This document shows, piece after piece, positions 27,681 to 36,554 of a stretch of 64,000 nucleotides of DNA. Under the pieces are notes generated by a model. That model was not told the DNA's origin and did no database searches. It saw nothing but the letters and a program-made list of their open reading frames with translations. The DNA is from Psychromonas sp. CD1 (lineage in GTDB: Bacteria > Pseudomonadota > Gammaproteobacteria > Enterobacterales > Psychromonadaceae). The stretch spans positions 248,001 to 312,000 of the forward strand of contig NZ_NDFH01000003.1 in assembly GCF_002239585.1 (NCBI RefSeq), given 5' to 3'. A program made the position numbers and the translations under genes. Position 1 is the first letter of the stretch. The number at the start of each line of letters is the position of its first letter.

Positions 27681-28414
27681 TGACAATGCAAGATAAAGTG
27701 GTATTAGTGACCGGAGCAAGTCGTGGCATAGGTCGTGCTATTGCAGAAAAATTCGTATCGTTAGGTGCAACGGTATTAGGCACTGCAACCACTGAAAAAG
27801 GTGCGGCTGCTATCAGCGATTATTTAGGTGATGCAGGTAAAGGTTTAGTTTTAAATGTGACGGATAATGACTCTATCGCAACGCTTTTTAGTACAATTAA
27901 AAAAGATCATGGAGGTGTTGATATTTTAGTGAATAATGCTGGCATTACACGTGATAATTTATTGATGCGTATGAAAGATGATGAATGGAATGATATTATT
28001 GAGACTAATTTAACACCAATATTTAAAATGAGTAAAGCAGTGATGCGCCCTATGATGAAAAAACGTGCGGGACGTATTATTAATATTGGCTCGGTCGTTG
28101 GGACTATGGGTAATGCTGGGCAAGCGAATTATGCAGCGGCTAAAGCGGGTGTGATTGGTTTTACAAAATCACTTGCTCGGGAGATTGCGAGCCGTGGTAT
28201 TACTGTTAATACTGTTTCACCAGGTTTTATTGAAACTGATATGACTAAGGCATTAAGTGATGATCAACGCGCATCAACGCTTGCTAATGTTCCCGTTGGA
28301 CGCTTAGGTTATGCCAGTGAAATTGCTGAAACAGTTGCTTTTTTAGCGTCGGATGGGGCTGCCTACATAACGGGTGAAACTATCCATGTAAATGGTGGCA
28401 TGTACATGGTTTAA
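27680..28414 (+). CDS. fabG: 3-oxoacyl-ACP reductase
   Basis: This 244-residue short-chain dehydrogenase reduces beta-ketoacyl-ACP with NADPH. GASRGIGRAI binds the cofactor, NNAGITRDNLLMRM is typical for FabG, and the catalytic Ser, Tyr and Lys are in NIGSVVG and NYAAAKAG near 137-155. The ATG at 27680 overlaps the fabD stop; an ATG two codons later with AAGGAGAAG at a better distance could be the actual start. Confidence 0.97.
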   Translation: MTMQDKVVLVTGASRGIGRAIAEKFVSLGATVLGTATTEKGAAAISDYLGDAGKGLVLNVTDNDSIATLFSTIKKDHGGVDILVNNAGITRDNLLMRMKDDEWNDIIETNLTPIFKMSKAVMRPMMKKRAGRIINIGSVVGTMGNAGQANYAAAKAGVIGFTKSLAREIASRGITVNTVSPGFIETDMTKALSDDQRASTLANVPVGRLGYASEIAETVAFLASDGAAYITGETIHVNGGMYMV

Positions 28415-28611
28415 TTGGTAAATAGGTAAAGTGTTTTGAGGGTTAAAAAAGTTTAAATTAGACAATATTCCCTATATTAGTCTCATCTAATATGTTGAGA
28501 TAGCTTTTCTTTATAGAGAAAAGGCGTTAAACTTCATTATTATAAAAAAAAACTTGAGTTGCATCTGTTACGGATTAAGATAAGAGTATAATTGATCTAA
28601 TTAGTGATAGA

Positions 28612-28638
28612 ACACTTGAATATTAAGTGTGATAGAAT
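28612..28638 (+). promoter_or_regulatory. Candidate acpP promoter with overlapping dyad
   Basis: TGATAGAAT gives an extended minus-10 (TAGAAT at 28633-28638). The spacer upstream contains a dyad, ACACTT (28612-28617) and AAGTGT (28625-28630), that would overlap the polymerase site, as an operator would. No consensus minus-35 is present. The 270-bp gap fabG-acpP otherwise holds nothing clear. Confidence 0.45.
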
Positions 28639-28684
28639 AAACTATCGCAATTAGCGCATTAGCGTATTACAAAGGAAAATAAAA

Positions 28685-28918
28685 ATGAGCAATATCGAAG
28701 AACGCGTAAAAAACATCATCGTAGAGCAACTGGGTGTACAACTAGATGAAGTTGTTAATTCAGCATCTTTCGTTGACGACTTAGGTGCCGATTCTTTAGA
28801 TACGGTTGAATTAGTAATGGCTCTTGAAGAAGAGTTCGATACTGAAATCCCAGATGATGAAGCTGAGAAAATTACAACGGTTCAATCAGCTATCGATTAC
28901 GTTCAAAAAAGCGCTTAA
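28685..28918 (+). CDS. acpP: Acyl carrier protein
   Basis: This 77-residue acidic protein carries acyl chains on a phosphopantetheine arm. The attachment Ser is residue 37 (counting Met1) in [29 protein letters not shown] precedes the ATG. The gap upstream (270 bp) and a terminator-like hairpin downstream fit the usual pattern of a strong independent acpP message. Confidence 0.99.
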   Translation: MSNIEERVKNIIVEQLGVQLDEVVNSASFVDDLGADSLDTVELVMALEEEFDTEIPDDEAEKITTVQSAIDYVQKSA

Positions 28919-28947
28919 GCGTTACTTGTACGATATTAATTTTTAAA

Positions 28948-28968
28948 GGCGGTCTTTGACCGTCTTTT
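28948..28968 (+). terminator. Partial terminator after acpP
   Basis: GGCGGTC (28948-28954) and GACCGTC (28958-28964) pair with one G-T wobble around a TTT loop, followed by TTTT. It lies 30 bp after the acpP stop and likely makes the short abundant acpP transcript. Confidence 0.75.
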
Positions 28969-28972
28969 CTGT

Positions 28973-29019
28973 TTATCTAGATAATCATTTTATTAGGTAT
29001 AAGATAATTATCTAGATAA
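28973..29019. repeat. Two copies of a 12-bp palindrome before fabF
   Basis: TTATCTAGATAA occurs at 28973-28984 and again at 29008-29019, 35 bp apart start to start, between the acpP terminator and the fabF start. Each is a perfect palindrome. Such paired sites on the same face-scale suggest a dimeric regulator, but no known consensus is matched. Confidence 0.7.
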
Positions 29020-29041
29020 ATCGTATTGTAGGAGATGTAAA

Positions 29042-30283
29042 GTGACAAAACGTAGAGTGGTGATCACTGGTTTAGGTTTATTAACACCAGTTGGTAATTC
29101 AGTTGAAGAATCTTGGGATGCCATTAAAGCGGGAAAAAGTGGTATTGCAAATATTGAGCACTTTGACACAGAAAAGTATGCTTGTAAGTTTGCGGGCCTA
29201 GTCAAAAACTTTAATGTTGAAGATTATATGAGTAAAAAAGATGCTCGTAAAATGGATACATTTATTCAGTATGGCGTAGTGGCTGCCGCACAAGCGATTG
29301 AAGACTCGGGTCTTATTGTGAATGCGAATAATGCAGATCGCATTGGTGTTGCTATCGGCTCTGGAATTGGTGGTATTTCAACAATTGAAACTAATGTGCG
29401 TAATATTGACAAAAGTGGTCCGCGTAAAATTAGCCCATTTTTTATTCCTGCAACAATTATTAATATGATTTCTGGGCATGTTTCCATTAATCATGGTCTA
29501 AAGGGACCAAATATTGCGATCACCACCGCTTGTACTACAGGTACGCATAGTATTGGTATGGGAGCCCGTATTATCCAATATGGGGATGCGGATGTGATGG
29601 TAGTAGGAGGTGCAGAAAAAGCATCAAGTGAGTTAGGTATGGGTGGATTCGCGGCTGCTCGTGCATTGTCCACGCGTAATGATTCACCTGAAACGGCCAG
29701 TCGTCCTTGGGATAAATCGCGTGATGGTTTTGTTTTAGGCGATGGAGCAGGCGTACTTGTGCTAGAAGAATATGAGCATGCAGTGGCACGTGGCGCTAAA
29801 ATTTATGCGGAATTTGTTGGTTTTGGTATGAGTGCCGATGCTTTTCATATGACATCACCACCAGAAAGTGGTGAAGGTGCTGCACTTTCAATGAAAAATG
29901 CATTAAAAGATGCACATATTGAAGCAAGTCAAATTCAGTACATCAATGCCCATGGAACATCTACACCGGCTGGCGATATTGCTGAAACGCAAGCGGTTAA
30001 AAGTATATGGGGTGCAGATGCCAAAAATCTTATGGTGAGCTCTACAAAATCCATGACGGGGCATTTATTAGGTGCTGCGGGAGCTATCGAAGCTATTTTT
30101 TGTATTCTTGCTCTACGCGATCAACTAGCACCTCCGACGATTAATCTCGTTAATCCAAGTGAAGGTTGTGATCTTGATTATGTCACGGATGGTAAAGCGC
30201 GTCCTGCACATATTGAATATACACTTTCAAATTCTTTTGGATTTGGAGGCACTAACGGTTCATTAATTTTCAAACGTATCTAA
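29042..30283 (+). CDS. fabF: Beta-ketoacyl-ACP synthase II
   Basis: This 413-residue elongating enzyme starts at a GTG codon with GGAGATG upstream, giving [18 protein letters not shown]. The nucleophile is Cys164 in [12 protein letters not shown], and the two His are in [11 protein letters not shown] near 303 and [15 protein letters not shown] near 340. [13 protein letters not shown] closes the domain. The size matches FabF rather than FabB. It is separated from acpP by the terminator and paired palindromes. Confidence 0.98.
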   Translation: MTKRRVVITGLGLLTPVGNSVEESWDAIKAGKSGIANIEHFDTEKYACKFAGLVKNFNVEDYMSKKDARKMDTFIQYGVVAAAQAIEDSGLIVNANNADRIGVAIGSGIGGISTIETNVRNIDKSGPRKISPFFIPATIINMISGHVSINHGLKGPNIAITTACTTGTHSIGMGARIIQYGDADVMVVGGAEKASSELGMGGFAAARALSTRNDSPETASRPWDKSRDGFVLGDGAGVLVLEEYEHAVARGAKIYAEFVGFGMSADAFHMTSPPESGEGAALSMKNALKDAHIEASQIQYINAHGTSTPAGDIAETQAVKSIWGADAKNLMVSSTKSMTGHLLGAAGAIEAIFCILALRDQLAPPTINLVNPSEGCDLDYVTDGKARPAHIEYTLSNSFGFGGTNGSLIFKRI

Positions 30284-30360
30284 ATTCTTAATCGACGACC
30301 CGTATCAAAGTGATTATTTATCTCTAAATGATGCGTTCGGTTATAAAAAAGGGTGCTTTA

Positions 30361-30387
30361 AAACCCGATTTAATATCGGGTTTTTTT
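30361..30387 (+). terminator. Terminator after fabF
   Basis: AAACCCGAT (30361-30369) and ATCGGGTTT (30375-30383) form a 9-bp stem with a run of seven T. Downstream pabC starts only 21 bp later, so it may be partly read through. Confidence 0.88.
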
Positions 30388-30407
30388 ATCGCTAAAGAAA
30401 ATATTAT

Positions 30408-31223
30408 ATGTTAATTAACGGTATTAAGACTGAGCAAATCAGTGCGTTAGATCGTGGCCTTGCATATGCAGATGGATTGTTTACAACGATAAAAGTCCAG
30501 AAGGGACAATTGCTTTTATGGGAGTTGCATTTACAACGTTTGCAATTAGGTGCCAAAAAACTGTTTTTCCCTCGTGTAGATTGGCAAGCATTAAAAGCGG
30601 ATGTTGATTTAGTTGCTCTGTCGATACAACATAAAGAACAATCTGTCATTAAAATCATATTAACTCGAGGCAATACTCAGCGAGGTTATAGTACTGAGTA
30701 TTGTACTGATGTATTACGTATTGTAAGTAACACCTCTTTCCCTGCCTATTATGAACAGTGGGCAAAGCAAGGTATCCGTTTAATCCAATGTAAAACACCT
30801 TTAAGCCGTCACAAATTATTAGCCGGGCTTAAAACATTAAATAGATTAGAGCAAGTATTAATCAAACATGAATTGGATTGTAAAGGTGCATTAGAAGGTC
30901 TTGTTTGTGATGAGTTTGAAAATGTTATTGAAGCGTGTAGTGCTAATATATTTTTATATTTAGATAATCATTGGGTGACACCTCGGTTAGATTATTGTGG
31001 TGTAGCAGGTGTTCAACGTCGTCAAATAATGCAATCAGCTAAAGATAAAGGGATTTGCATTATAGAAAAAGACGTGAGTATTAACGATATTTATTGCGCC
31101 CAAGCGCTCTGTTTAAGCAATGCTTTAATGGGTGTTGTTCCTGTGACGCATTACGTAGATCATTGCTATGATTCTATGCATTTTAAATTAAGTGCACAAC
31201 TGCAAGCATTTATTGATTATTAG
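30408..31223 (+). CDS. pabC: Aminodeoxychorismate lyase
   Basis: This 271-residue fold-type IV PLP enzyme turns 4-amino-4-deoxychorismate into p-aminobenzoate and pyruvate for folate synthesis. The start MLINGIKTEQISALDRGLAYADGLFTT is typical (only part quoted: ALDRGLAYADGLFTT). The PLP lysine is in LKTLNRLEQVL near residue 142. C-terminal EACSANIFLYLD and GVAGVQRRQI are conserved. It follows fabF and precedes mltG, the usual order. Confidence 0.92.
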   Translation: MLINGIKTEQISALDRGLAYADGLFTTIKVQKGQLLLWELHLQRLQLGAKKLFFPRVDWQALKADVDLVALSIQHKEQSVIKIILTRGNTQRGYSTEYCTDVLRIVSNTSFPAYYEQWAKQGIRLIQCKTPLSRHKLLAGLKTLNRLEQVLIKHELDCKGALEGLVCDEFENVIEACSANIFLYLDNHWVTPRLDYCGVAGVQRRQIMQSAKDKGICIIEKDVSINDIYCAQALCLSNALMGVVPVTHYVDHCYDSMHFKLSAQLQAFIDY

Positions 31224-31242
31224 TCCGAATGAGGCATACAGA

Positions 31243-32241
31243 ATGTTTTTAAAGAAAACTTATATAACGATCAGTATTGTTATTATATTAACACTCGGTA
31301 CTCTTACCTATATAGAAGCACAAATGAAGGATTATTTAAATATTCCTTTGATTGATAAAACGCAACTTTTTGTGGTGGAATCAGGAAGTAATTTTTCACT
31401 TTTAGGTAAGCAACTTTTTGCAGATGGGATTGTTGCCCATTTAGGGTGGTGGCATCTACTTGCTAAACGTTATCCAGATTTAACGGCTATTAAGTCGGGT
31501 ACCTACGAGTTACGCGAGGGTTCAAATTTATTAGATATTCTTACTGTGATTAGTAAAGGAAAAGAATATCAATATAAAATTACATTTGTTGAAGGTAGTA
31601 CTTATAAAGATTGGCTACTTATTTTAGAAAAACAATCCGCTTTGCTCTCTCTGCAAAAAACGGAAACTGAGATAATAAAAGCCTTGAATATTCCACATGA
31701 GAAGTTAGAGGGTCTGCTTTTTCCTGAAACATATCATTATAATGCTAATACGAGTGCTTATAAAATTATAAAAAAGGCATATTTTCACCAGAAAGGGATT
31801 TTGGCGAAATTATGGAAAGCACGTGCTAAAGATTTACCTTATAAGAACTCTTATGATGCTTTGATCATTGCATCTATTATTGAAAAAGAGAGTGGTTCTT
31901 CGGCAGATAGAAATAAAATAGCTTCAGTTTTTGTTAATCGTTTACGTTTAGGTATGCGTTTACAAACAGATCCTACGGTTATTTATGGCATGGGTGATCG
32001 TTATAAAGGACATTTATATCGTAAAAATTTACAGGAAAAAACAATTTATAATACATATATTATTAAAGGTCTCCCCCCCACACCGATAGCAATGCCAAGT
32101 GAAGCAGCTTTATATGCAGCCTTACAGCCGGCGGAAACGAAGTATCTTTATTTTGTGAGTAAAGGCGATGGTACTTCTTACTTTTCGGAAAACTTAAAAG
32201 AGCATGAACGTGCGGTTCGGAAATATATATTAGGAAAGTAA
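31243..32241 (+). CDS. mltG: Endolytic murein transglycosylase
   Basis: The ATG at 31243 (GAGG upstream) gives 332 residues: a short cytoplasmic start, one membrane helix (about 7-24), then the periplasmic YceG/LysM-like and catalytic domain. The catalytic Glu is in ASIIEKESGS near residue 219, and ETYHYNAN, RLRLGMRLQTDPTVIYG and LPPTPIAMPS are conserved. MltG cuts nascent glycan strands and acts as a terminase of peptidoglycan synthesis. The in-frame upstream start at 31192 lies inside pabC and is rejected. It is 1 bp before tmk. Confidence 0.93.
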   Translation: MFLKKTYITISIVIILTLGTLTYIEAQMKDYLNIPLIDKTQLFVVESGSNFSLLGKQLFADGIVAHLGWWHLLAKRYPDLTAIKSGTYELREGSNLLDILTVISKGKEYQYKITFVEGSTYKDWLLILEKQSALLSLQKTETEIIKALNIPHEKLEGLLFPETYHYNANTSAYKIIKKAYFHQKGILAKLWKARAKDLPYKNSYDALIIASIIEKESGSSADRNKIASVFVNRLRLGMRLQTDPTVIYGMGDRYKGHLYRKNLQEKTIYNTYIIKGLPPTPIAMPSEAALYAALQPAETKYLYFVSKGDGTSYFSENLKEHERAVRKYILGK

Positions 32242-32242
32242 C

Positions 32243-32899
32243 ATGTCGACCAAAAAAAAATTAGCCAATAAATTTATCGTGATAGAAGGATTAGAGGGAG
32301 CGGGTAAAACGACAGCGATGCAATATGTTGGTAAATGGTTAGCGTCGCAAGGGATCCCTGCGCATAAAATAACTTATACCCGTGAGCCAGGAGGTACAAA
32401 ACTGGGCGAGTATATGCGTGACATTATTAAAATGGATATTGAAGATGAAAGTCTCGATGATAAAGCCGAATTATTATTGATGTATGCATCACGAGTGCAA
32501 TTGGTTGAAACAGTGATCAAACCCGCTTTAGCACAAGGCAACATTGTGATTGGTGATAGACATAATTATTCTTCACTTGCTTATCAAGGAGGGGGGCGGG
32601 GCTTAGATATGCATTTTATTCATTCATTGAAACAGTTATCATTAGGCGATTTTAAGGCGGATTTTACTATTTATTTAGATATTGAACCAAGCTTAGGTTT
32701 GCAACGCGCACGCGGAAGAGGTGAGTTAGATAGAATCGAAAGGCTTGCGCTTGATTTTTTTGAACGGACACGAGAGGTTTTCTTAAGTTTAGTAAAACAA
32801 GATCCTAATGCGGTTAGTATCGATGCTGCGCAAACGCCAGAGCAGGTAGAAAAAGCAATGTTTAAAAAATTAGAATGTTGGGTAGCGAGTTTAACATAA
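32243..32899 (+). CDS. tmk: Thymidylate kinase
   Basis: This 218-residue kinase phosphorylates dTMP. The P-loop is IEGLEGAGKTTAMQYV, the DRX motif is GDRHNYSSLAYQGGGRG near 93, and the lid is RGRGELDRIE near 152. It sits between mltG and holB with no gaps, so all three are probably co-translated. Confidence 0.97.
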   Translation: MSTKKKLANKFIVIEGLEGAGKTTAMQYVGKWLASQGIPAHKITYTREPGGTKLGEYMRDIIKMDIEDESLDDKAELLLMYASRVQLVETVIKPALAQGNIVIGDRHNYSSLAYQGGGRGLDMHFIHSLKQLSLGDFKADFTIYLDIEPSLGLQRARGRGELDRIERLALDFFERTREVFLSLVKQDPNAVSIDAAQTPEQVEKAMFKKLECWVASLT

Positions 32900-33925
32900 A
32901 TGCAAAATAAAGAGGTTTTGACCCCGTGGCTTAGTCCTATATTTGAAAAGTTATTAAAAACCTATCAGCAAGGTCGTTTAGCACATGCATTGTTATTTAC
33001 GGGCAATGAAGGCTTGGGGAAATTTAAATTAGCATCACAATGTGCAGCTTATCTTTTATGCTCAAATAAGCAATATATAGGTGCCTGTGGACACTGTCAT
33101 GCTTGTCAGTTATTTAGTGTGGGTAATCATTTAGACTTCCACATATTAAAAAGTGAAAATAAGAAAGCAATCGGTATTGATGAAGTCCGTGCTGTGATTA
33201 ATATGCTAAATGAGCGTCCCCATTTAGGTGATAATAAAGTGGTGCTTATTAAAGACACTTCGTTATTAAGTAAGGCTGCTGCGAATGCATTATTAAAAAC
33301 ATTAGAAGAGCCTCAAGGCAATAGTTATATAATTTTATTAGCGGACACACATCATCAATTAATGCCTACATTATTAAGTCGAGTTTTACACCAACAGATT
33401 CATACACCAGATGATCAGCAACTATTACATTGGTTGGATGAGCAAAATGTGCAGGTGAGCGATCTTGGTGTGTTACGTCAATTTCAAAATTGTCCGCTTA
33501 GTTTATTAACTTATTTACAAGCTTTACAAGCTTTACAATCTGGACTGCTGAGCGATGAGCGCCGAGATTGTGTAGAAGGGCTTTTTAATATGCTGGGAAA
33601 TCCATCATCTCTTTTTGATTTCAGTGCTTTTATTAGTAAAGAGCCAAGCATGCGCTTACAGCTTTTATTTTTCATTTTACATGAATTGCAAAAATTAAAA
33701 TTAAATTCTAAAGGTTGTTACGAAGATGCAATTTATGCTTTTGCTCGACCACAATTTGATATTTGGTGTACACACATAAGCGCAAGTAGTTTGCGTTACT
33801 TATGCCGTAAATTATTGAAAACAAGAAGTTTATTGCGGGAGCAAAAGGCATTAAAGAGTGAGTTATTGATCTCCTCATTATTAATTGAAATAAAAAATGA
33901 ATTTAAAGGAAATAGAGCATGTTAG
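32900..33925 (+). CDS. holB: DNA polymerase III subunit delta prime
   Basis: This 341-residue clamp-loader subunit contains LLFTGNEGLGKFKLA (a degenerate Walker A, as in delta prime), a four-Cys zinc site CSNKQYIGACGHCHAC near 48-63, and KTLEEPQGNSYIILLAD with the SRC-like LLSRVL element near 152. The atypical P-loop agrees with lack of ATP hydrolysis. It starts one base after the tmk stop and overlaps tatD by 7 bp. Confidence 0.95.
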   Translation: MQNKEVLTPWLSPIFEKLLKTYQQGRLAHALLFTGNEGLGKFKLASQCAAYLLCSNKQYIGACGHCHACQLFSVGNHLDFHILKSENKKAIGIDEVRAVINMLNERPHLGDNKVVLIKDTSLLSKAAANALLKTLEEPQGNSYIILLADTHHQLMPTLLSRVLHQQIHTPDDQQLLHWLDEQNVQVSDLGVLRQFQNCPLSLLTYLQALQALQSGLLSDERRDCVEGLFNMLGNPSSLFDFSAFISKEPSMRLQLLFFILHELQKLKLNSKGCYEDAIYAFARPQFDIWCTHISASSLRYLCRKLLKTRSLLREQKALKSELLISSLLIEIKNEFKGNRAC

Positions 33926-34695
33926 TCGATTCACACTGCCATTTAGATCGCTTAGATTACACCCATCAACATAAAAATTTAAGTGAGGTACTTGAAAAAG
34001 CAAAAGCACAAGGCGTGGTTTATTTTTTGAGTGTATGTGTGACATTACAAGATTATCCGAATATGGAAAAATTAATCCAAGGTCAGCATAATGTTTTTAG
34101 CTCCTGTGGAGTACATCCCCTATATCCGGGAGAAATGCTGGATGAAGCACTTTTATTGCGTTATGCAAGTGCGAAAAAGGTGGTTGCTATAGGTGAAACA
34201 GGCTTAGATTTTTTTTATTCTCCTGAAACAAAAAAGTGGCAAATCGATGCGTTCCGTAAGCAAATAAGGGTAGCAATTAAGTTAAATAAACCTTTAATTA
34301 TTCATACTAGAGATGCAAGACAAGAAACCTTATCTATTTTAAAAGAAGAGGGCGCCGAGCAAGTGGGAGGGGTTCTACATTGTTTTACCGAGTCATTACT
34401 CATGGCCGAAGAGGCGATTAAGATGGGTTTTTATATTTCGGTTTCAGGTATTGTAACGTTTAAAAATGCAAAGGTATTACAAGATGTTATACGTGCTGTT
34501 CCACTCAATAGATTATTAGTGGAAACTGACTCTCCTTATTTGGCACCTGTGCCACATAGAGGTAAACAGAATGAGCCGGCTTACACGCGTGATGTCGCGC
34601 AGTTTGTTGCTAACTTGAAACACATATCACTTGAGGAATTAGCAAGGGTCACGACGGAAAACTTTTTTTGTTTGTTTAAAGGCGCGCAGAAATAA
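33919..34695 (+). CDS. ycfH: TatD family deoxyribonuclease (YcfH)
   Basis: The 258-residue TIM-barrel metalloenzyme shows the metal site VDSHCHLDRLDY at the start, GETGLDFFYSPE near 92, PLIIHTRDA near 125, HCFTES near 154 and LLVETDSPYLAPVPHRGKQNEP near 197 (quoted in part: LLVETDSPYLAP). This is the YcfH branch found after holB. The family hydrolyses DNA 3' ends or D-aminoacyl bonds; the substrate of YcfH is not settled. Confidence 0.92.
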   Translation: MLVDSHCHLDRLDYTHQHKNLSEVLEKAKAQGVVYFLSVCVTLQDYPNMEKLIQGQHNVFSSCGVHPLYPGEMLDEALLLRYASAKKVVAIGETGLDFFYSPETKKWQIDAFRKQIRVAIKLNKPLIIHTRDARQETLSILKEEGAEQVGGVLHCFTESLLMAEEAIKMGFYISVSGIVTFKNAKVLQDVIRAVPLNRLLVETDSPYLAPVPHRGKQNEPAYTRDVAQFVANLKHISLEELARVTTENFFCLFKGAQK

Positions 34696-34698
34696 TTG

Positions 34699-34812
34699 AG
34701 AGTAGATACTGTTTTAGTCGGCTCATCAAAGTGATGTGACGACTAAAACAGCTGTAGAGTAGATACTGTTTTAGTCGCCTCATCAAAGTGATGTGACGAC
34801 TAAAACAGCTGT
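34699..34812. repeat. Two tandem 57-bp hairpin repeats between tatD and pepD
   Basis: Copy one is 34699-34755 and copy two 34756-34812; they differ at one base (G or C at position 23 of the unit). Each copy carries the 12-bp perfect inverted pair CTGTTTTAGTCG and CGACTAAAACAG, and inside it CATCA/TGATG around AAG. They fill the gap between two convergent genes (tatD and pepD), so tandem transcription stop signals are plausible, though no T run follows. Confidence 0.93.
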
Positions 34813-34823
34813 GTTATTTTGGA

Positions 34824-36278
34824 CTAAGCAATCGCTTTGAGTGTTTCGGTTAATAATTTCCAATATTTATCAACACTGCCAATATGGACTTTTTCATCAG
34901 GGCTATGTGGATATTTTATGGTTGGTCCAAAAGATATCATATCTAGATGAGGATATTTTTTACTAAATAGGCCACATTCCAGTCCAGCATGAATAACCAT
35001 CGTTTTGGGTTTTGTTTCAAAAAGTTCAATATACTTTTCTTCCATGATTTTGTATATTTTTGAATCTATATTGGGTTTCCATCCTGGGTAATTACCATCT
35101 TTACGTACAGTCCCCAAATGAGCTTGAAAATGTTGGCTTATCCGCTCTGCTATTTGTTGTTTTTCTTCTTCAATTTGGGAGCGAACTAATACTTGTATCT
35201 CAAAACGAAGACTTTTTCTATTTTGTACTAACACGCCGAGGTTACTCGAAGATTGCACAACGTTAGAAAAATTATTGTCCATAGAAACAATACCATTTTC
35301 ACATTTAAGTAAGCAGTCTAATAAGTTTTTCTGGCTTGTGTTGGTTAAGATTGCGCAGGGTAACGATCTGCTCGTGATTTGCAGTAATAGACTATCTTCA
35401 ATATTTTTATATTTCTTAAGTAATTGTTGATTCAATGTGCCGATGAGTGTTTCTATACTATTTTGGTGAATTTTATCACAAACTATAATCGCACTAGCTT
35501 CTCGAGGAATAGCATTACGTAAACTGCCACCTTGTAGTGATGCTAAATGAAAGGGGATACTTTCTAAATTATTGAGTACTGAAATAAGCTCTTTTATTGC
35601 ATTGGCTCTGCCTAAATTAATATCACAACCAGAGTGACCACCTTTTAAGCCGGTTAATAATATTTCATAAGCATTATGTGAAGGCTCTGCTTCCATTTTT
35701 TCATAGTTAATATTAACATTTACATTAATACCGCCAGCACAGCCGACATATAATTCACCTTCTTGTTCAGAATCAGTATTAATTAAAATAGTGCCTTGTA
35801 GCGCATCCTTTTTCAAACCGAAAGCACCTGTCATACCGGTTTCTTCATCGGTTGTTAATAATATTTCTAAAGGGCCATGCTCCAATGTGTTATCCGCTAA
35901 AATCGCTAAACATGATGCCATGCCAATGCCGTTATCAGCACCTAATGTTGTGTTATTCGCATGTAGCCATTCACCTTTAATAATTGGTTGGATAGGATCA
36001 ATTAAAAAATCATGTTGGGTTAGATTGTTTTTTTGAGGAACCATATCTAAATGTGCTTGTAAGATAACTGGTGTTTTATGTTCAGATCCTATACTTGCTG
36101 ATTTCTTTAAAATCAAATTACCGACTTCATCTTCGACACAATTAATATCTCTTTTTTTTGCCCAATTGATTATCCACTGTTTTAATTTCTCTTCATGTTT
36201 GGATGGATGCGGAATGGCACAGATACTGGAAAAATAAGACCAAATTTCAGATGCGTTTCTAGATTGTAATGTTTGCAT
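34824..36278 (-). CDS. pepD: Aminoacyl-histidine dipeptidase (PepD), copy 1
   Basis: This 484-residue M20-family metallopeptidase (beta-Ala-His dipeptidase) hydrolyses Xaa-His dipeptides. Metal and catalytic residues are visible: VILQAHLDMVPQ near residue 77, TTLGADNGIGMAS near 110, TTDEETGMTGAFGL near 140, NTDSEQEGELYVGCAGG, GLKGGHSGCDINLGRANA, and IHAGLECGLFS near 440. An AAAGGGTTC ribosome site precedes the ATG. It is the downstream member of a tandem pair on the minus strand. Confidence 0.95.
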   Translation of the reverse strand: MQTLQSRNASEIWSYFSSICAIPHPSKHEEKLKQWIINWAKKRDINCVEDEVGNLILKKSASIGSEHKTPVILQAHLDMVPQKNNLTQHDFLIDPIQPIIKGEWLHANNTTLGADNGIGMASCLAILADNTLEHGPLEILLTTDEETGMTGAFGLKKDALQGTILINTDSEQEGELYVGCAGGINVNVNINYEKMEAEPSHNAYEILLTGLKGGHSGCDINLGRANAIKELISVLNNLESIPFHLASLQGGSLRNAIPREASAIIVCDKIHQNSIETLIGTLNQQLLKKYKNIEDSLLLQITSRSLPCAILTNTSQKNLLDCLLKCENGIVSMDNNFSNVVQSSSNLGVLVQNRKSLRFEIQVLVRSQIEEEKQQIAERISQHFQAHLGTVRKDGNYPGWKPNIDSKIYKIMEEKYIELFETKPKTMVIHAGLECGLFSKKYPHLDMISFGPTIKYPHSPDEKVHIGSVDKYWKLLTETLKAIA

Positions 36279-36360
36279 AAAAGAACCCTTTGATAAAACT
36301 GCAATGGTATCGTTTCGGTTACGTCGACACCATTCAGAAATTAATATTCAGATACATACT

Positions 36361-36398
36361 CTGAAAGAGGTTGGTTATTGAGGGTTAACCTCTTTCAG
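36361..36398. other. 12-bp stem hairpin between the two pepD genes
   Basis: CTGAAAGAGGTT (36361-36372) and AACCTCTTTCAG (36387-36398) pair perfectly with a 14-nt loop. It lies 83 bp upstream of pepD copy 1 on the minus strand; no T run follows in either direction. The rest of the 276-bp gap shows nothing else clear. Confidence 0.7.
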
Positions 36399-36554
36399 TA
36401 GATATTAGTTTATCTTCTTAAGTAGTATATGAATGTTGATTTTAATACCCTTTAAATAGATTGATTGTGGACAAATTTGTTAAAATAGTCCATTGGTATT
36501 TTTATTAAATGGCTATATTACACCATGTAATAGATTGTGTGTGCTGTGTTTTTA

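Noticed and set aside
34699-34812. Possible CRISPR array (two regular repeats)
   Set aside because: The units abut without spacers, carry internal inverted repeats and there is no cas gene nearby.
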